A model generated the notes under the pieces. The model did no database searches. It was not told the origin of the DNA and saw nothing but the letters and a program-made list of their open reading frames with translations. From positions 2,976,001 to 3,040,000 of the forward strand of contig NZ_CP022282.1 of NCBI RefSeq assembly GCF_002216065.1: 64,000 nt of DNA, written 5' to 3'. Below, one piece after another: positions 18,041 through 28,873 of this stretch; position 1 is the first letter of the stretch; every line of letters begins with the position of its first letter. The position numbers were made by a program, and so were the translations under genes. This DNA comes from Chryseobacterium sp. T16E-39 (GTDB lineage Bacteria; Bacteroidota; Bacteroidia; Flavobacteriales; Weeksellaceae).

Positions 18041-19126
18041 TTAATAATTATCTTCTTCTCCTTTCATTTTTTCTGCATTTTCAGCCATGATTACAGCGTC
18101 AATCATTTCAGAAATATCACCATTCATATAAGCATCCAGATTATACATGGATTTGTTGATTCTGTGATCCGTTACTCTACCTTGAGGATAATTATAAGTT
18201 TTAATTTTTGCTGAACGGTCACCTGTGGAAACCATTGATTTACGTTGTGCAGCAATGTCACCCTGAACCTTTTGTAATTCAATATCATACAATTTGGTTC
18301 TTAGCATTTCCATCGCCAATTCACGGTTAGCTAACTGAGAACGAGCCTGCTGACAAACAACAACCATCCCTGACGGTTTGTGAGTCAGCTGAACTTTAGT
18401 TTCAACCTTGTTTACGTTCTGACCTCCGGCTCCCCCTGAACGGGACGTCTGCATTTCGATATCTGCTGGATTCAGTTCGAAATCTACTTCTTCAGCTTCC
18501 GGCAATACTGCAATCGTGATGGCAGAAGTATGTACTCTTCCCTGAGATTCAGTTTCCGGTACACGTTGAACACGGTGAACTCCGGATTCGAATTTCATGA
18601 TCCCATAAACTCCTTCTCCTTCTACCTTCATAATGAGTTCTTTATACCCCTTCGCAGCTTCGTTAGAATCGGTCACCTCATGTCTCCAACCTTTTGTTTT
18701 GAAGTACATCGTATACATTCTGTAGACATCCTCAACAAAAATAGCAGCCTCATCACCACCAGTTCCTGCACGTAATTCTACAATGACATTTTTATCATCT
18801 GCAGGATCTTTAGGAATCAATAATACTTTTAATTCCTCTTCAAAACCCGGAAGTTTTGCCTGGGCTTCTAATTTTTCTTCTTTTGCAAGATCAACCAAAT
18901 CTCTGTCTGAACCATCAGCAATGATTTCATCGGATTCTTCAATTGTATCCAGAGCTCCTTTATACTGGTCGTAAACTCTAACAATTTTTCCCAGATCGCT
19001 ATATTCTTTATTCAGAGAAGAGTATCTTTTCTGATCTGAAATAACATCAGGCTGTATAATAAGGTCTGCAACCTCATTATATCTTTGTTTTATGGCTTCT
19101 AATTTTGGAATTAATGACTTAGACAT
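18041..19126 (-). CDS. prfA: Peptide chain release factor 1
   Basis: Recognises UAA and UAG and triggers peptide release. 361 residues, normal length. It has the RF1 signature [19 protein letters not shown] with the codon-recognition tripeptide PET (190-192; PxT class) and the catalytic GGQ (234-236) in [15 protein letters not shown]. It is distinct from the short PrfH encoded at 5704. A -7 box (TATCTTTG) lies 20 nt before the ATG. Housekeeping gene. Confidence 0.97.
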   Translation of the reverse strand: MSKSLIPKLEAIKQRYNEVADLIIQPDVISDQKRYSSLNKEYSDLGKIVRVYDQYKGALDTIEESDEIIADGSDRDLVDLAKEEKLEAQAKLPGFEEELKVLLIPKDPADDKNVIVELRAGTGGDEAAIFVEDVYRMYTMYFKTKGWRHEVTDSNEAAKGYKELIMKVEGEGVYGIMKFESGVHRVQRVPETESQGRVHTSAITIAVLPEAEEVDFELNPADIEMQTSRSGGAGGQNVNKVETKVQLTHKPSGMVVVCQQARSQLANRELAMEMLRTKLYDIELQKVQGDIAAQRKSMVSTGDRSAKIKTYNYPQGRVTDHRINKSMYNLDAYMNGDISEMIDAVIMAENAEKMKGEEDNY

Positions 19127-19145
19127 TATAGAAATTTTGTGGCTG

Positions 19146-19153
19146 CAAAGATA
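19146..19153 (-). promoter_or_regulatory. -7 box of prfA
   Basis: TATCTTTG on the minus strand matches TAnnTTTG and lies 20 nt upstream of the prfA ATG. The -33 region is only a partial match. Confidence 0.5.
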
Positions 19154-19288
19154 TGAATTATTAATTCAATTTGAAACTCCTTTAGTTTTCTGATTTAGAA
19201 AGTCTTTGGTCCAAGAAATACTTCTTGCATTTAAGACGGCAATTCCAAGGGAAGAACTGTCACGAAGATTACAACTCAAGACTTCAAT

Positions 19289-22129
19289 CTACTTAACGAT
19301 CATCTTTTGAATTGCAACTCCAGAATCAGACTTCAAATGAATGAGATAGCTTCCTTCAGGATAATTTACTTTTAAGTCATAAAACCCGTTTTCATCTGTA
19401 AGCCTGAATGCATCCACTTTCTTACCACTCATATCATAGATCATAATTTCTCCATTCTTAGCTTTATAGTACCGCAGTTTAGCCATGCCATTTTTCACTG
19501 GATTGTCTACAATCTGAAGTGATAATTTATGGGTGGCATTTTCATCAACTGTTGAAAGATTTCCCGTATAGTTTCCAAAAATTCTGAATTCACCCGGCTG
19601 AAGGGTTATAGGAGTTGTAGTAGATGTAATATTTGAAATGGTGTGATCCATTAAATTCTGCCATTGTCCTGCGTAAGGGAAATAAGGCACTACATTCTTT
19701 GCTGCTGTGTTGTAATTAGCCAGTACTACAATATTCTTCACTCCGTTAGTCAGCAAATTATCATACACAAAAATCCTCGTGATCAGCCCATCCGGATCAT
19801 TAGAGAGATTATTAGATTCTATTGTATAGGTTTTTGATTTAAATACCGGATAGGTGTTTCTGATTGTAATAATCTGTGCCCAAGTATCATAAACTGCTTT
19901 TCTATTGATATTATTATCATATCCCAGGTCAAAAGCAATTGGTTTTTCATCTGTTCGGCACCCGCTATTTACAGACCCATCTGCACACCTGTTGATACTG
20001 AACTCATATCCCAATTCTCCGAATTGCCAGATCATTTTCGGGCCAGGAATGGTAAAAAATGTTGCTCCAAAAGTTTTCATCCTGTTAAGAGCCGTATTCA
20101 GATCTTTAACGCTATATGATCCGTTGATTGCTCCGTACTCCAGGTTTTTAAACATCAATCTTTCTTCATCGTGGCTTTCACCATATCCGACTGTACTCAT
20201 TTTATTGAATCCATGAAGCTGATGATTCATGCGATCAAAATTACTCCCATCCTTATATCCCATTGTATTCTGGTTATAAGGTTCTGTCTGTTTATTCCAA
20301 AGCATTACCCCTTTTCCTTCTGCAATTCTGTAATTGGCCCACTGCTGTTCTTCTGCGTCAGTTCCCAGATGCTCGAAAATCATGTAGGAATCAGGATCGA
20401 TTGCCCATTGTTTATCTGCATAATATTTTAAAATATCTACACGATCCTGCTGATAAGCATTCGTACAGTTTTCATCATTTTCAGAACAGTTTTGGGTGAA
20501 ACCCTTGGTAAGATCCCAACGGAAACCATCAATTTTATATTCTGTCAGCCATTGTTGTAAAGTTCTTTCCACATAATATCTAGTTGCAGTACTTGTATGA
20601 TTGAAGTCATTAAAAACATTGTAAGAATGCTTGGGCACCTGATTGAAATAAGGGTTATTAGGAGCAACATCACCATATCCGTCACCATCAGGATCAACAT
20701 TCCATAGTCGTACTAATGGAGATCTGCCCGTTGCATGATTAAATGCTACATCCAAAATCACAGCGATTCCATTTTGATGGCATAGATCTATAAATTCTTT
20801 AAACTTTTCCGGTGTTCCGTAAGCCTTATCCAAAGCATAATGGAAAGAAGTATTATATCCCCAGGAAAGATTGCCTTCAAATTCCATAATAGGAAGAAGC
20901 TCAATGGCATTGATCTTTAAGTTTTTTAAATAGGTAATTTTATTAATAAGGGATTGCCAGTTCTTTTCCTGTGTAAAATCTCTCAGTAACAATTCATACA
21001 CAATCAGATCTTCTTTATTTGGCCTTTGGAAATTAGTTACCTGCCAGTTATAAGGAGTCTGTCCTGTTTTAAATAAGGAAACTTCAAAATCCTGCCCAGC
21101 CGGAAAGGGTGGTAAATTGGGATAAGTAGAAGCAGGAATCCACTGATCATCATAAGAGGAAAGGATTTGTGGAGAAAATGGGTCGGCCACTTTTTTCAGA
21201 TCATTTGTTCTATACTGAAAAGTGTATAACTGTTGTGGAGTAAGACCATCGATTTCAATCCAATACAAATCAGGATTTGTCGTATCTCTTTTCATTAAAT
21301 AAGCATCATCCACCAACCAATTATTAAAGCTCCCTATCACATGGACAAAATTTTTATGAGGGGCATATAAGGCCAGACCTACCTTTGTGTTATCATTTGG
21401 AGCATAGTTGATCCCCTGTCTGATCCATGAAGGTATTGCCTGAGAGATAACATTTCTCGGTAACTGCACGATGAAACCTGCATTTTTAGAATTTGAACCC
21501 GCATCCATAGCAATCAGCTCCATAGTAGCATCTGCAGACACGGTATAGTTATAGGAATAGGATGTTGAAGGAGTTGTCGTAGAATTGACAACCGATCCAT
21601 TGGCCTTTAATTGAAATGTAGCATCTACATTTGTAGTCGCAGTAACTGCAATAGAACTTCCTGAAGCTATAGTTGTTAAACTATTGGGTAAAGGGTTTGT
21701 CAGGTTTAAATTCAGCACCCCTACATTAACAAAAATATCCGGTGAAGTCTGATGACTCCCACCCTTATCTTTTAATAGAAATCCAAATCTGCCAATTCCT
21801 GTTCTTCCGAAAAAAGAAGTAGGAGTAAAAGTTAATGAATAGGTGTCTGTCGCTGAATTATAATTCAATTTATTTAAATCATCTGAATTATTCCAACTGC
21901 CATTTGAAGGACAGTTTTGGCTATTCCCGTAATTGGTATCCAGTGACCAGGACCATATATAAATGGCGTGGTTATTAACTCCCCAGGCAGATTCATCGAT
22001 TTGATTACCAGGAACCGCTAATGTAATCTGATCTGTTTCATTAAACGGATTGGGTGTAATGGTATAATTGATTTGACCAAATACAAAAATACTGATCAGC
22101 AGTACTATACCGGAATAAATTTTCTTCAT
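19289..22129 (-). CDS. Secreted GH13 alpha-amylase family enzyme with T9SS sorting domain
   Basis: Glycoside hydrolase of 946 residues acting on alpha-glucans. Order: signal peptide (about 1-18), beta-sandwich modules to about 230, a CBM48/isoamylase-N-like domain (FVHVIGSFNNW, 261-271), then the GH13 barrel with DVAFNH (460-465), GFRWDLTKG (535-543; nucleophile Asp539), the acid/base region FEHLG (Glu586) and SHDEER (652-657; His653, Asp654). A C-terminal Por sorting domain (about 870-946) predicts type IX secretion. All catalytic residues are present; alpha-amylase versus debranching specificity is not settled by sequence. Confidence 0.92.
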   Translation of the reverse strand: MKKIYSGIVLLISIFVFGQINYTITPNPFNETDQITLAVPGNQIDESAWGVNNHAIYIWSWSLDTNYGNSQNCPSNGSWNNSDDLNKLNYNSATDTYSLTFTPTSFFGRTGIGRFGFLLKDKGGSHQTSPDIFVNVGVLNLNLTNPLPNSLTTIASGSSIAVTATTNVDATFQLKANGSVVNSTTTPSTSYSYNYTVSADATMELIAMDAGSNSKNAGFIVQLPRNVISQAIPSWIRQGINYAPNDNTKVGLALYAPHKNFVHVIGSFNNWLVDDAYLMKRDTTNPDLYWIEIDGLTPQQLYTFQYRTNDLKKVADPFSPQILSSYDDQWIPASTYPNLPPFPAGQDFEVSLFKTGQTPYNWQVTNFQRPNKEDLIVYELLLRDFTQEKNWQSLINKITYLKNLKINAIELLPIMEFEGNLSWGYNTSFHYALDKAYGTPEKFKEFIDLCHQNGIAVILDVAFNHATGRSPLVRLWNVDPDGDGYGDVAPNNPYFNQVPKHSYNVFNDFNHTSTATRYYVERTLQQWLTEYKIDGFRWDLTKGFTQNCSENDENCTNAYQQDRVDILKYYADKQWAIDPDSYMIFEHLGTDAEEQQWANYRIAEGKGVMLWNKQTEPYNQNTMGYKDGSNFDRMNHQLHGFNKMSTVGYGESHDEERLMFKNLEYGAINGSYSVKDLNTALNRMKTFGATFFTIPGPKMIWQFGELGYEFSINRCADGSVNSGCRTDEKPIAFDLGYDNNINRKAVYDTWAQIITIRNTYPVFKSKTYTIESNNLSNDPDGLITRIFVYDNLLTNGVKNIVVLANYNTAAKNVVPYFPYAGQWQNLMDHTISNITSTTTPITLQPGEFRIFGNYTGNLSTVDENATHKLSLQIVDNPVKNGMAKLRYYKAKNGEIMIYDMSGKKVDAFRLTDENGFYDLKVNYPEGSYLIHLKSDSGVAIQKMIVK

Positions 22130-22359
22130 AAAAGCTCTTTTTTTCTATTAATACTATACTAAAATAGTTTATTTTCCGAAAAGTGTTTTATTTAAGAATA
22201 GGAATATCATTGGATACGGTTGATCTTTTAGGTTGTAAAATGACTCCTTCACTTTCCAAAATGTCCGGCTAAGCTGTTTAGTAATTGTTATGCTTCAACG
22301 ATCCCCCTACTTTTGAATCAGAAATTAAAATGATTTTCAAACATTTAAAACAAAAAGCT

Positions 22360-23400
22360 ATGTCACAAAAACAAACACTTAAGTCTCAGAACATCATCAT
22401 GAAATTGATCGTAGGTGCTTTTTTCCTGGTCATTTTTACGATAGGATCAGCTAACGCACAACAAAAAGTAAAACCCATTTCTAATAATGAAAACCAGAAA
22501 AATTCATTAGGTACCTTAAAACAAATTGATGCCGGTGTCCTTAATATTGGATATACTGAAGCTGGACCAGCAAAAGGTACTCCTGTTATTTTACTCCATG
22601 GATGGCCGTACGATATCCACAGCTACAATGAAGTAGTTCCTATCCTGGTATCAAAAGGATATAGAGTCATTACCCCGTATTTAAGAGGATCAGGAACCAC
22701 TCATTTTATTTCCGAAAATACAATGAGAAATGGACAGCAATCCGCCGTAGCGAGTGACATCATTGCACTTATGGATGCGCTTAAAATAGATAAAGCGGTC
22801 GTTGGAGGGTTTGACTGGGGCGCAAGAACAGCGGATGTTATGGCTGCACTTTGGCCTGAAAGAGTGAAAGCTTTGGTTTCCGTAAGTGGTTATCTTATTA
22901 CTAATCTGGAGGCTAATAAAAACCCTTTGAACCCAACCGCTGAATATGGCTGGTGGTATCAATATTATTTTTCTACCGACAGGGGAGAAAAAGGATATCG
23001 TGAAAACACTTATGAATTCAACAAATTGATCTGGAAGCAGGCTTCACCAAAATGGAATTTTGATAAGGCAACCTACGATCAGACGGCTGCTTCTTTTAAC
23101 AACCCTGACCACACAGCAATCGTTATTCATAATTACCGATGGAGATTATCGCTTGCTAAAGGGGAGTCTAAATATGATAGCCTGGAAGACCGCCTTGCAA
23201 AACGACCTGTAATCACTGTTCCTACCATAACTATTGCCAGTGATTTTGATGGTCCGGCAGCAGATGGAAAGGCTTACGCCAATAAATTTACCGGCAAATA
23301 TTCACATAAGATCTTTAATGGAATTGGCCATAATGTCCCGCAAGAAGCTCCAAAAGCATTTGCTGAGGCTATTATCGAGGCAGATTCATATGCTAAATAA
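22360..23400 (+). CDS. Epoxide-hydrolase-like alpha/beta hydrolase, exported
   Basis: 346 residues from the ATG at 22360. The N-terminus then holds a signal peptide (KLIVGAFFLVIFTIGSANAQ). Other in-frame ATGs are at 22330 and 22399. Motifs: oxyanion-hole HGWPYD (80-85), nucleophile elbow GFDWG with Asp152 (Asp as in epoxide hydrolases and haloalkane dehalogenases rather than Ser), and C-terminal His324 (GIGHNVP). A cap domain is present with Trp and Tyr residues (NYRWRL). The substrate is unknown, and the export signal suggests periplasmic action on an external compound. Single gene with a terminator. Confidence 0.85.
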   Translation: MSQKQTLKSQNIIMKLIVGAFFLVIFTIGSANAQQKVKPISNNENQKNSLGTLKQIDAGVLNIGYTEAGPAKGTPVILLHGWPYDIHSYNEVVPILVSKGYRVITPYLRGSGTTHFISENTMRNGQQSAVASDIIALMDALKIDKAVVGGFDWGARTADVMAALWPERVKALVSVSGYLITNLEANKNPLNPTAEYGWWYQYYFSTDRGEKGYRENTYEFNKLIWKQASPKWNFDKATYDQTAASFNNPDHTAIVIHNYRWRLSLAKGESKYDSLEDRLAKRPVITVPTITIASDFDGPAADGKAYANKFTGKYSHKIFNGIGHNVPQEAPKAFAEAIIEADSYAK

Positions 23401-23425
23401 TTCAATTGAATAGGTAATCAAAACA

Positions 23426-23463
23426 AAACCCGCAGCATACTACATAGGATATACTGCGGGTTT
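23426..23463 (+). terminator. Terminator after the hydrolase gene
   Basis: Stem AAACCCGCAG/CTGCGGGTTT with an 18-nt loop, 25 nt after the stop, followed by ATTAA. It separates two convergent genes and could act in both directions. Confidence 0.7.
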
Positions 23464-23575
23464 ATTAACTAAAAATGAACTTTCTTTTATTCTGTAGCCC
23501 AAAAATTAATCGTGAAGGTAAAAACAAAAGGCTTTTTTCAAAGCCCTCTGTAAATAATCAATCAATATGGGAACA

Positions 23576-25639
23576 TTAGTTTTTAATAATCTTTTTTGAG
23601 AAGGATTGCCCGTTCTTTAGTTTTAATTGTACAATATAAACTCCGTTTGGAACCTTTTGCATATTAATCATATTATTAAAGAATTGAACATCCATTACTT
23701 GCCCTACAACGTTGATCACCTGCACATTTTCTATAGCAGAATCCGCTTTGATGTTAAGAATCCCGTTGGTAGGATTAGGATACATTCCTATTGTATTAAG
23801 TTTGATTTCAGAAGTGCTTAGTGAAGAAGCATCTTTGATACATCTTACAGATTGCCCCTGACCTCTTGGTCCTCCTGCATTAGGATTTCCGATCGTAGTC
23901 CCAATGTAAAAATATTTAGCCCCGAAAGATGAAGGAGTAGAACTCCAGTAGTATCCCCTTTGACCAACAAATGTAAAATCTCCTGCTGATGATCCTCTGT
24001 ATCCCGCTGCCGGTAATTTTAGAGTACTGCTGTAAGCAGTTGCTGGGTTATTGATTATCTCAGCATTTTGCAAAGCGACCCAGTCTGCCTGACTTGGCAT
24101 TTTCCAATCCTGGCTTATCGCTTTACAAGGATCATATCCATTCCCTGAGTTCACGGCAGTCATATTGTTCGCACTCCATTGATCGGTTAATGAATTAGCA
24201 TCCCACCATGATCCGGTAATAAATGAAGTGATTCCTGCTAACCCATCAGGAGAATTGGGTGTTGGCAATCCTGCTGTCAATGAATTTCTTTTCTGATGAC
24301 CATCATCCCATCTTCCCCATTGGAAAAGATCTCCGTATGAATCTTCATCGGTCATTGAGTTAGCGACCTGGGTACTTCCTAAATTCTGTTGCAGCCATAT
24401 TTTTCCGTCCTTTCCTCTTACCGTATTATAAGAAACCTGACTTCCTTTATAATTGAAAGATACACAGCCTATATCTCCAGGATTATTTCCCGGATCTGTA
24501 TTTGTACACGTTTGAGATGAATTGGCAATGGAGATCCTTTTCACCTTTGTTCCATTCTCCGAATAAGCTAAAACAAGATATTTATTTAATTTATCAATAG
24601 CCAGATCATTAAAAGTAGCACCAGTGTCAGAAACAAAGTCTCCTCCAAAAGAACCCCAGGTTTGAGTTGCAGGATCTAATTTATAAACGGTGTTTCTTAA
24701 TTGGTTATCATTTTCCCAGCGACTTACTGCTACGTAAGGCTCGCCAGTAGGTGTTACAGCGATAGCAGTGTATTGCACAGCACCTGAAGAAAAATAAGCA
24801 TTTCCAAGCTGTACCCACGTACTGCCATTAAACTTTTTGACATTTACTTTCCTTCCATTAGCTGCATTGGAAACATAAGCTACATACAAATTATTGTTAC
24901 CATCAATAGCAATATCGGAATAATACTGCTCTCCGGACGAAGAAGCATCAACAGTACTTCCTCCTACCAGTGACCAATTATCTGAAGCCACTGCTGTAGC
25001 AGAGTTTTGATATACATTCACCCCATTTGCAACACTGCAGGTATAGACTTTATTATCAGTACCTATGACCATTTCAGCAAATGAAGCACCATTAGAAAAA
25101 CCTGTATTTCCTACCTGTTCCCAGGCTCCGTTTACGTAACGTTTAACAGTTCCGGAGTCATAATTACTGTATGTAAACAGAACATTTGAAGGAGATACAG
25201 CAGAGGCCTGGTAATTAACGGAGCTTGATGTCACATTCGGCAATTGTGCCCACGCAAGACCGGTATATTGTCTCACCTCAAGACCGGAACCTGGATAACC
25301 GATTTGGTTGGTATAATAAGGATTTCCGGCATTATCTAATGTCAAAGAATTATAAAGAGCCGATCCTGTCGTTATTCCGGCAGCCCCCCCTACATATGAC
25401 CATGCAGCCCCATCAAATTTCTGAACAGATCCTTTTCCAACAGAGGTATCATAGTATGATAAGTAATATTTCCCTGAATTATCTATAACTAAATTATTAT
25501 TACTGCTTCCACCTGCGGAAACCATTGCAGATCCACCGACATTTTCCCACTGCTGAGCATATAAAAAACTACTGGCAATGCTGAGCAACCCTAATCCTAC
25601 TCCCAATTTTCGCATTGCAAAATGTAAATTTTTGAACAT
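23576..25639 (-). CDS. Secreted FISUMP-domain protein with T9SS sorting domain
   Basis: A 687-residue exported protein: signal peptide (about 1-28, ending LYAQ), then about 350 residues of repeated beta units with NLY, SYY and AYV turns, suggesting a beta-propeller. A FISUMP domain follows (about 400-600; KIWLQQNLGS, GDLFQWGRW, WKMPSQADW, GYYWSSTP), and then a Por sorting domain (about 610-687, MYPNPTNGILNI). FISUMP proteins are common in Bacteroidota surface proteomes with no assigned activity; adhesion or binding is a guess. A TACTTTTG box lies about 46 nt upstream. Confidence 0.85.
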   Translation of the reverse strand: MFKNLHFAMRKLGVGLGLLSIASSFLYAQQWENVGGSAMVSAGGSSNNNLVIDNSGKYYLSYYDTSVGKGSVQKFDGAAWSYVGGAAGITTGSALYNSLTLDNAGNPYYTNQIGYPGSGLEVRQYTGLAWAQLPNVTSSSVNYQASAVSPSNVLFTYSNYDSGTVKRYVNGAWEQVGNTGFSNGASFAEMVIGTDNKVYTCSVANGVNVYQNSATAVASDNWSLVGGSTVDASSSGEQYYSDIAIDGNNNLYVAYVSNAANGRKVNVKKFNGSTWVQLGNAYFSSGAVQYTAIAVTPTGEPYVAVSRWENDNQLRNTVYKLDPATQTWGSFGGDFVSDTGATFNDLAIDKLNKYLVLAYSENGTKVKRISIANSSQTCTNTDPGNNPGDIGCVSFNYKGSQVSYNTVRGKDGKIWLQQNLGSTQVANSMTDEDSYGDLFQWGRWDDGHQKRNSLTAGLPTPNSPDGLAGITSFITGSWWDANSLTDQWSANNMTAVNSGNGYDPCKAISQDWKMPSQADWVALQNAEIINNPATAYSSTLKLPAAGYRGSSAGDFTFVGQRGYYWSSTPSSFGAKYFYIGTTIGNPNAGGPRGQGQSVRCIKDASSLSTSEIKLNTIGMYPNPTNGILNIKADSAIENVQVINVVGQVMDVQFFNNMINMQKVPNGVYIVQLKLKNGQSFSKKIIKN

Positions 25640-25684
25640 AATGAATATTATTTTTAATTATTCTAAATTTAATTTAACTTTGCG

Positions 25685-25692
25685 CAAAAGTA
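25685..25692 (-). promoter_or_regulatory. -7 box of the FISUMP gene
   Basis: TACTTTTG on the minus strand matches TAnnTTTG, 46 nt before the ATG. No -33 TTG at ideal spacing. Confidence 0.4.
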
Positions 25693-25789
25693 CTGCACTC
25701 TCTCAACCTTAAGTTATCATTTCCAAACTTTTTGTTATCTGATGTTTTACTTTAATATGAATGTACCATGATTGTAAAAGGATTGTCAC

Positions 25790-26662
25790 ATGCAAGACCA
25801 ATCTAGAAAGGGAATATTATTCCAATCCGAAGACATTAAAATACTAATGCAGGAGGAATTATGTCCCGATAAATATCCAAAATCAGTAATGATTGAGGAG
25901 AAACACAGCTTTAATCTTATCTTTTTATTAAGTCCAAATATCCATTTGAATAGTCCGGACGCCAATACAAAGTTTCTGTTTAAAAAAAACCAGTATATTC
26001 TTCACTATTCCTCTCAGGAAAATGTTTCACAAATCTTGGGAGAAAATCACGAAATTTTGAAATATCTTCAAATTCAGATAAATTATCAGTATATATTCAA
26101 ACTGATCAACCCGGACATCAACAAAGAAGGGGCTGAAATATTGGAGGATATGGTCCGCAACAATTATATCTTTCTTCAAAAAAATACTCCTCCTTCAATG
26201 ACCGTTGAAATGCATATGATCCTGAAAGAAATTATAAGTAATTCTAAAAAAGGGTTTATGCAGAAACTACTGATTGAGGCTAAAATTATTAAACTACTGA
26301 TTTTAATCTTCGAACAGTTTCGGGAAAAAACTACAAATGAATCCTCATCTAAAACAGCATCAGTTATCAAAAAATATATTGATGAAAATTTTCATCGGAA
26401 TATTAAAGTAGGGGAGATAGGAAAATTGATCGGAATTAACCAGAATTCTATCCGAAAAGCCTTTAAGGCTCAATATAACATTACTATTACAGATTATATT
26501 TCAGAATTGAGAATGCTTAAAGCCAAAAAAATGATCATCAATAAAGAAATTATGATCAAGGAAATTTCTATTGAATGTGGGTATGAATATGTACAAAACT
26601 TTACAAGAGCCTTTAAAAAGAAATTCGGCCTATCTCCGGAAAAGCTAAGAAATGACCAATAA
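25790..26662 (+). CDS. AraC family transcriptional regulator
   Basis: 290 residues. The C-terminal AraC/XylS DNA-binding domain (about 195-288) shows two helix-turn-helix units: VGEIGKLIGINQNSIRKAFKA and IKEISIECGYEYVQNFTRAFKKKFGLSPEKLR. The N-terminal 190 residues are a divergent sensor region without a recognisable cupin motif. Divergent from the FISUMP gene at 150 bp, so it could regulate that gene; this is inference. A hairpin follows immediately after the stop. Confidence 0.9.
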   Translation: MQDQSRKGILFQSEDIKILMQEELCPDKYPKSVMIEEKHSFNLIFLLSPNIHLNSPDANTKFLFKKNQYILHYSSQENVSQILGENHEILKYLQIQINYQYIFKLINPDINKEGAEILEDMVRNNYIFLQKNTPPSMTVEMHMILKEIISNSKKGFMQKLLIEAKIIKLLILIFEQFREKTTNESSSKTASVIKKYIDENFHRNIKVGEIGKLIGINQNSIRKAFKAQYNITITDYISELRMLKAKKMIINKEIMIKEISIECGYEYVQNFTRAFKKKFGLSPEKLRNDQ

Positions 26663-26688
26663 AAAACCACCTAATAAATTAAGTGGTT
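26663..26688 (+). terminator. Terminator between convergent genes
   Basis: Stem AAACCAC/GTGGTTT extended by TAAT/ATTA with one mismatch, immediately after the AraC stop. T-rich on the plus side. Probably bidirectional. Confidence 0.65.
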
Positions 26689-26754
26689 TCGTATATGTTG
26701 TTTTGCTTTGATATTACTTTTTCAGAATTAAGGTGAAAAAGCAATGACAATCAA

Positions 26755-27033
26755 TTAATGATGTCCGTGACTATCGTGTAAAAAAGGACCGTTGCCTTTA
26801 GGCTCGTTGAAGATCACCTGTACTCCTTCCTGCTCATATACTTTCTTTCTTCTGATATCTTCCGGATCAAAAGGCTTCACTTTACCGAAGTATTCCATCA
26901 AACCTTCACTTAACCACATTGGGATTACCAATCCAAAAAACATAAAGATACACCAGAATCCTACCAGGAACATTGTGAAAAAATAAATGGTCCAAAGGAA
27001 CTGATAAAACGGCCAAAATGCTGATAACATCAT
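26755..27033 (-). CDS. Small membrane protein, unknown function
   Basis: 92 residues. Two closely spaced hydrophobic segments (about 3-25 and 27-45) are rich in Phe and Trp. A soluble tail follows: FDPEDIRRKKVYEQEGVQVIFNEPKGNGPFLHDSHGHH, whose His-rich end could bind metal. I do not recognise a family. It lies downstream of the class I fumarase gene on the same strand, with a gap of about 95 nt. The hydrophobic pattern and position in its own gap favour a real gene. Confidence 0.6.
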   Translation of the reverse strand: MMLSAFWPFYQFLWTIYFFTMFLVGFWCIFMFFGLVIPMWLSEGLMEYFGKVKPFDPEDIRRKKVYEQEGVQVIFNEPKGNGPFLHDSHGHH

Positions 27034-27128
27034 CTTTCTTATAGATTTTAGGCAAAAATAGAACTTTTTTCTTTTTTACACAAAAGATACAGGCTCTATT
27101 TTTATTATTTATTTTGATTTTAAACTAA

Positions 27129-28736
27129 TTAATGAGCAAGGTCTGCGAAAAAATCGTTCCCTTTGTCATCTGTAATGATGAATGCAGGAAAGTCCTTGAT
27201 TTCTATTTTTCTTACCGCTTCCATTCCTAATTCCGGGAAATCAACGACATCCACAGATAAAATATTGTCTTTAGCAAGAATAGCAGCAGGTCCTCCAATA
27301 GATCCAAGATAGAACCCACCATACTTTTTGCAGGCATCAGTTACATCTTTACTTCTGTTTCCTTTTGCCAGCATAATCATACTCCCGCCATGACTTTGGA
27401 ATTCATCCACATATACATCCATTCTTCCTGCTGTCGTAGGTCCAAAACTACCGGAAGCCATTCCTTCTGGAGTTTTTGCAGGTCCCGCATAATAGATAGG
27501 GTGATTTTTGAAGTATTCAGGCATTGGCTTTCCACTGTCAAGGAGTTCCTTGATTTTTGCGTGAGCAATGTCTCTCGCTACGATCAAAGTTCCATTCAGT
27601 TTTAACCTCGTTTTGATTGGGTATTTAGAAAGGTCTGCTAAAATCTCAGACATTGGTTTATTTAAATCCACCTCTACTGCTTCTTCAAGATGAGGAGCTG
27701 TATCCGGTAAAAATCGTTTTGGATTTTCTTCCAATTGTTCAAGGAAGATTCCATCTTTATTAATTTTTCCTTTGATATTTCTATCAGCTGAACAGGAAAC
27801 CCCCATTCCTACGGGACAAGATGCTGCGTGACGAGGCAGTCTTATGACTCTTACGTCATGCGTTAAATATTTTCCTCCGAACTGTGCACCAATAGCACTT
27901 TCCTGACAAATTTTCTGAACTTTAGCTTCCCACTCAAGATCTCTGAAAGCTTGGCCGCCTTCATTTCCGGAAGTCGGAAGATTATCGTAATATTTTGCTG
28001 ATGCTTTTTTCACGGCAGCTAAATTAGCCTCTGCAGAAGTTCCTCCAATGACTAAAGCCAGGTGATATGGTGGACAAGCAGCAGTTCCTAAGTCTGAAAT
28101 TCTCTCTTTAATAAATTCTTCAAGAGATTTCTCGTTCAATAAGGATTTGGTCTTTTGGTATAAAAAAGTTTTATTGGCAGAACCACCTCCTTTAGTTAAA
28201 AATAAAAATTCATATGAATTTCCTTTTTTAGCATATAAATCAATCTGAGCAGGAAGATTCGAACCAGAGTTTTTCTCTTCAAACATGTTCAGAGGTACGA
28301 TCTGAGAATATCTTAGGTTTCTTTTCTGATAGGTATTATAAATTCCCTTGCTCAAATACTCTCCATCATCTACACCGGTATACACGTTCTCTCCTTTTTT
28401 CCCCATTACAATAGCAGTCCCGGTATCCTGGCAGGAAGGCAGGGCTCCTTCTACAGCTACCGCTGCATTCTGTAATAAATTGTAAGCAACAAAACGATCA
28501 TTATCAGTAGCTTCAGGATCATCAATAATTCGTCTAAGGCTTTCAAGGTGAGAAGAACGAAGCATAAAAGAAACATCTGCCATCGCTTCTTCTGCCAACA
28601 GCTCCAATCCTTTAGGATCTACTGTTAAGATTTCTCTTTCACCAAGTTGCTCAACTTTTACATAATCTGATGTAAGCTTTTTATACACCGTATCATCTTT
28701 TTGAATCGGATACGGATCCTGATATCTAAATTCCAT
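27129..28736 (-). CDS. fumA: Class I fumarate hydratase (iron-sulfur)
   Basis: Fumarate/malate interconversion in the TCA cycle by a 4Fe-4S enzyme. 535 residues, single-chain FumA/FumB type (alpha and beta domains fused). The cluster ligands align as Cys102 (SCQDTGT), Cys221 (AACPPYH) and Cys315 (GVSCSADRN). The beta domain carries GPTTAGRMD and GSIGGPAA. It is divergent from the class II fumarase, with an 88-137 bp gap depending on the fumC start. Oxygen-labile cluster expected. A TATTTTTG box lies 18 nt before the ATG. Confidence 0.95.
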   Translation of the reverse strand: MEFRYQDPYPIQKDDTVYKKLTSDYVKVEQLGEREILTVDPKGLELLAEEAMADVSFMLRSSHLESLRRIIDDPEATDNDRFVAYNLLQNAAVAVEGALPSCQDTGTAIVMGKKGENVYTGVDDGEYLSKGIYNTYQKRNLRYSQIVPLNMFEEKNSGSNLPAQIDLYAKKGNSYEFLFLTKGGGSANKTFLYQKTKSLLNEKSLEEFIKERISDLGTAACPPYHLALVIGGTSAEANLAAVKKASAKYYDNLPTSGNEGGQAFRDLEWEAKVQKICQESAIGAQFGGKYLTHDVRVIRLPRHAASCPVGMGVSCSADRNIKGKINKDGIFLEQLEENPKRFLPDTAPHLEEAVEVDLNKPMSEILADLSKYPIKTRLKLNGTLIVARDIAHAKIKELLDSGKPMPEYFKNHPIYYAGPAKTPEGMASGSFGPTTAGRMDVYVDEFQSHGGSMIMLAKGNRSKDVTDACKKYGGFYLGSIGGPAAILAKDNILSVDVVDFPELGMEAVRKIEIKDFPAFIITDDKGNDFFADLAH

Positions 28737-28753
28737 TCAATTTTTTCTTTGTG

Positions 28754-28761
28754 CAAAAATA
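28754..28761 (-). promoter_or_regulatory. -7 box of fumA
   Basis: TATTTTTG on the minus strand, a full match to TAnnTTTG, 17 nt before the fumA ATG. The -33 site is not well conserved. Confidence 0.45.
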
Positions 28762-28873
28762 CGGCTTACCTAAAAAAACATGAGTAAAATCACCAATATC
28801 CATTGATATTTATAACCATTATAAATTGCGAATTTTACAGTTTATGATTAACTTTATAAAAATTTCAATCACA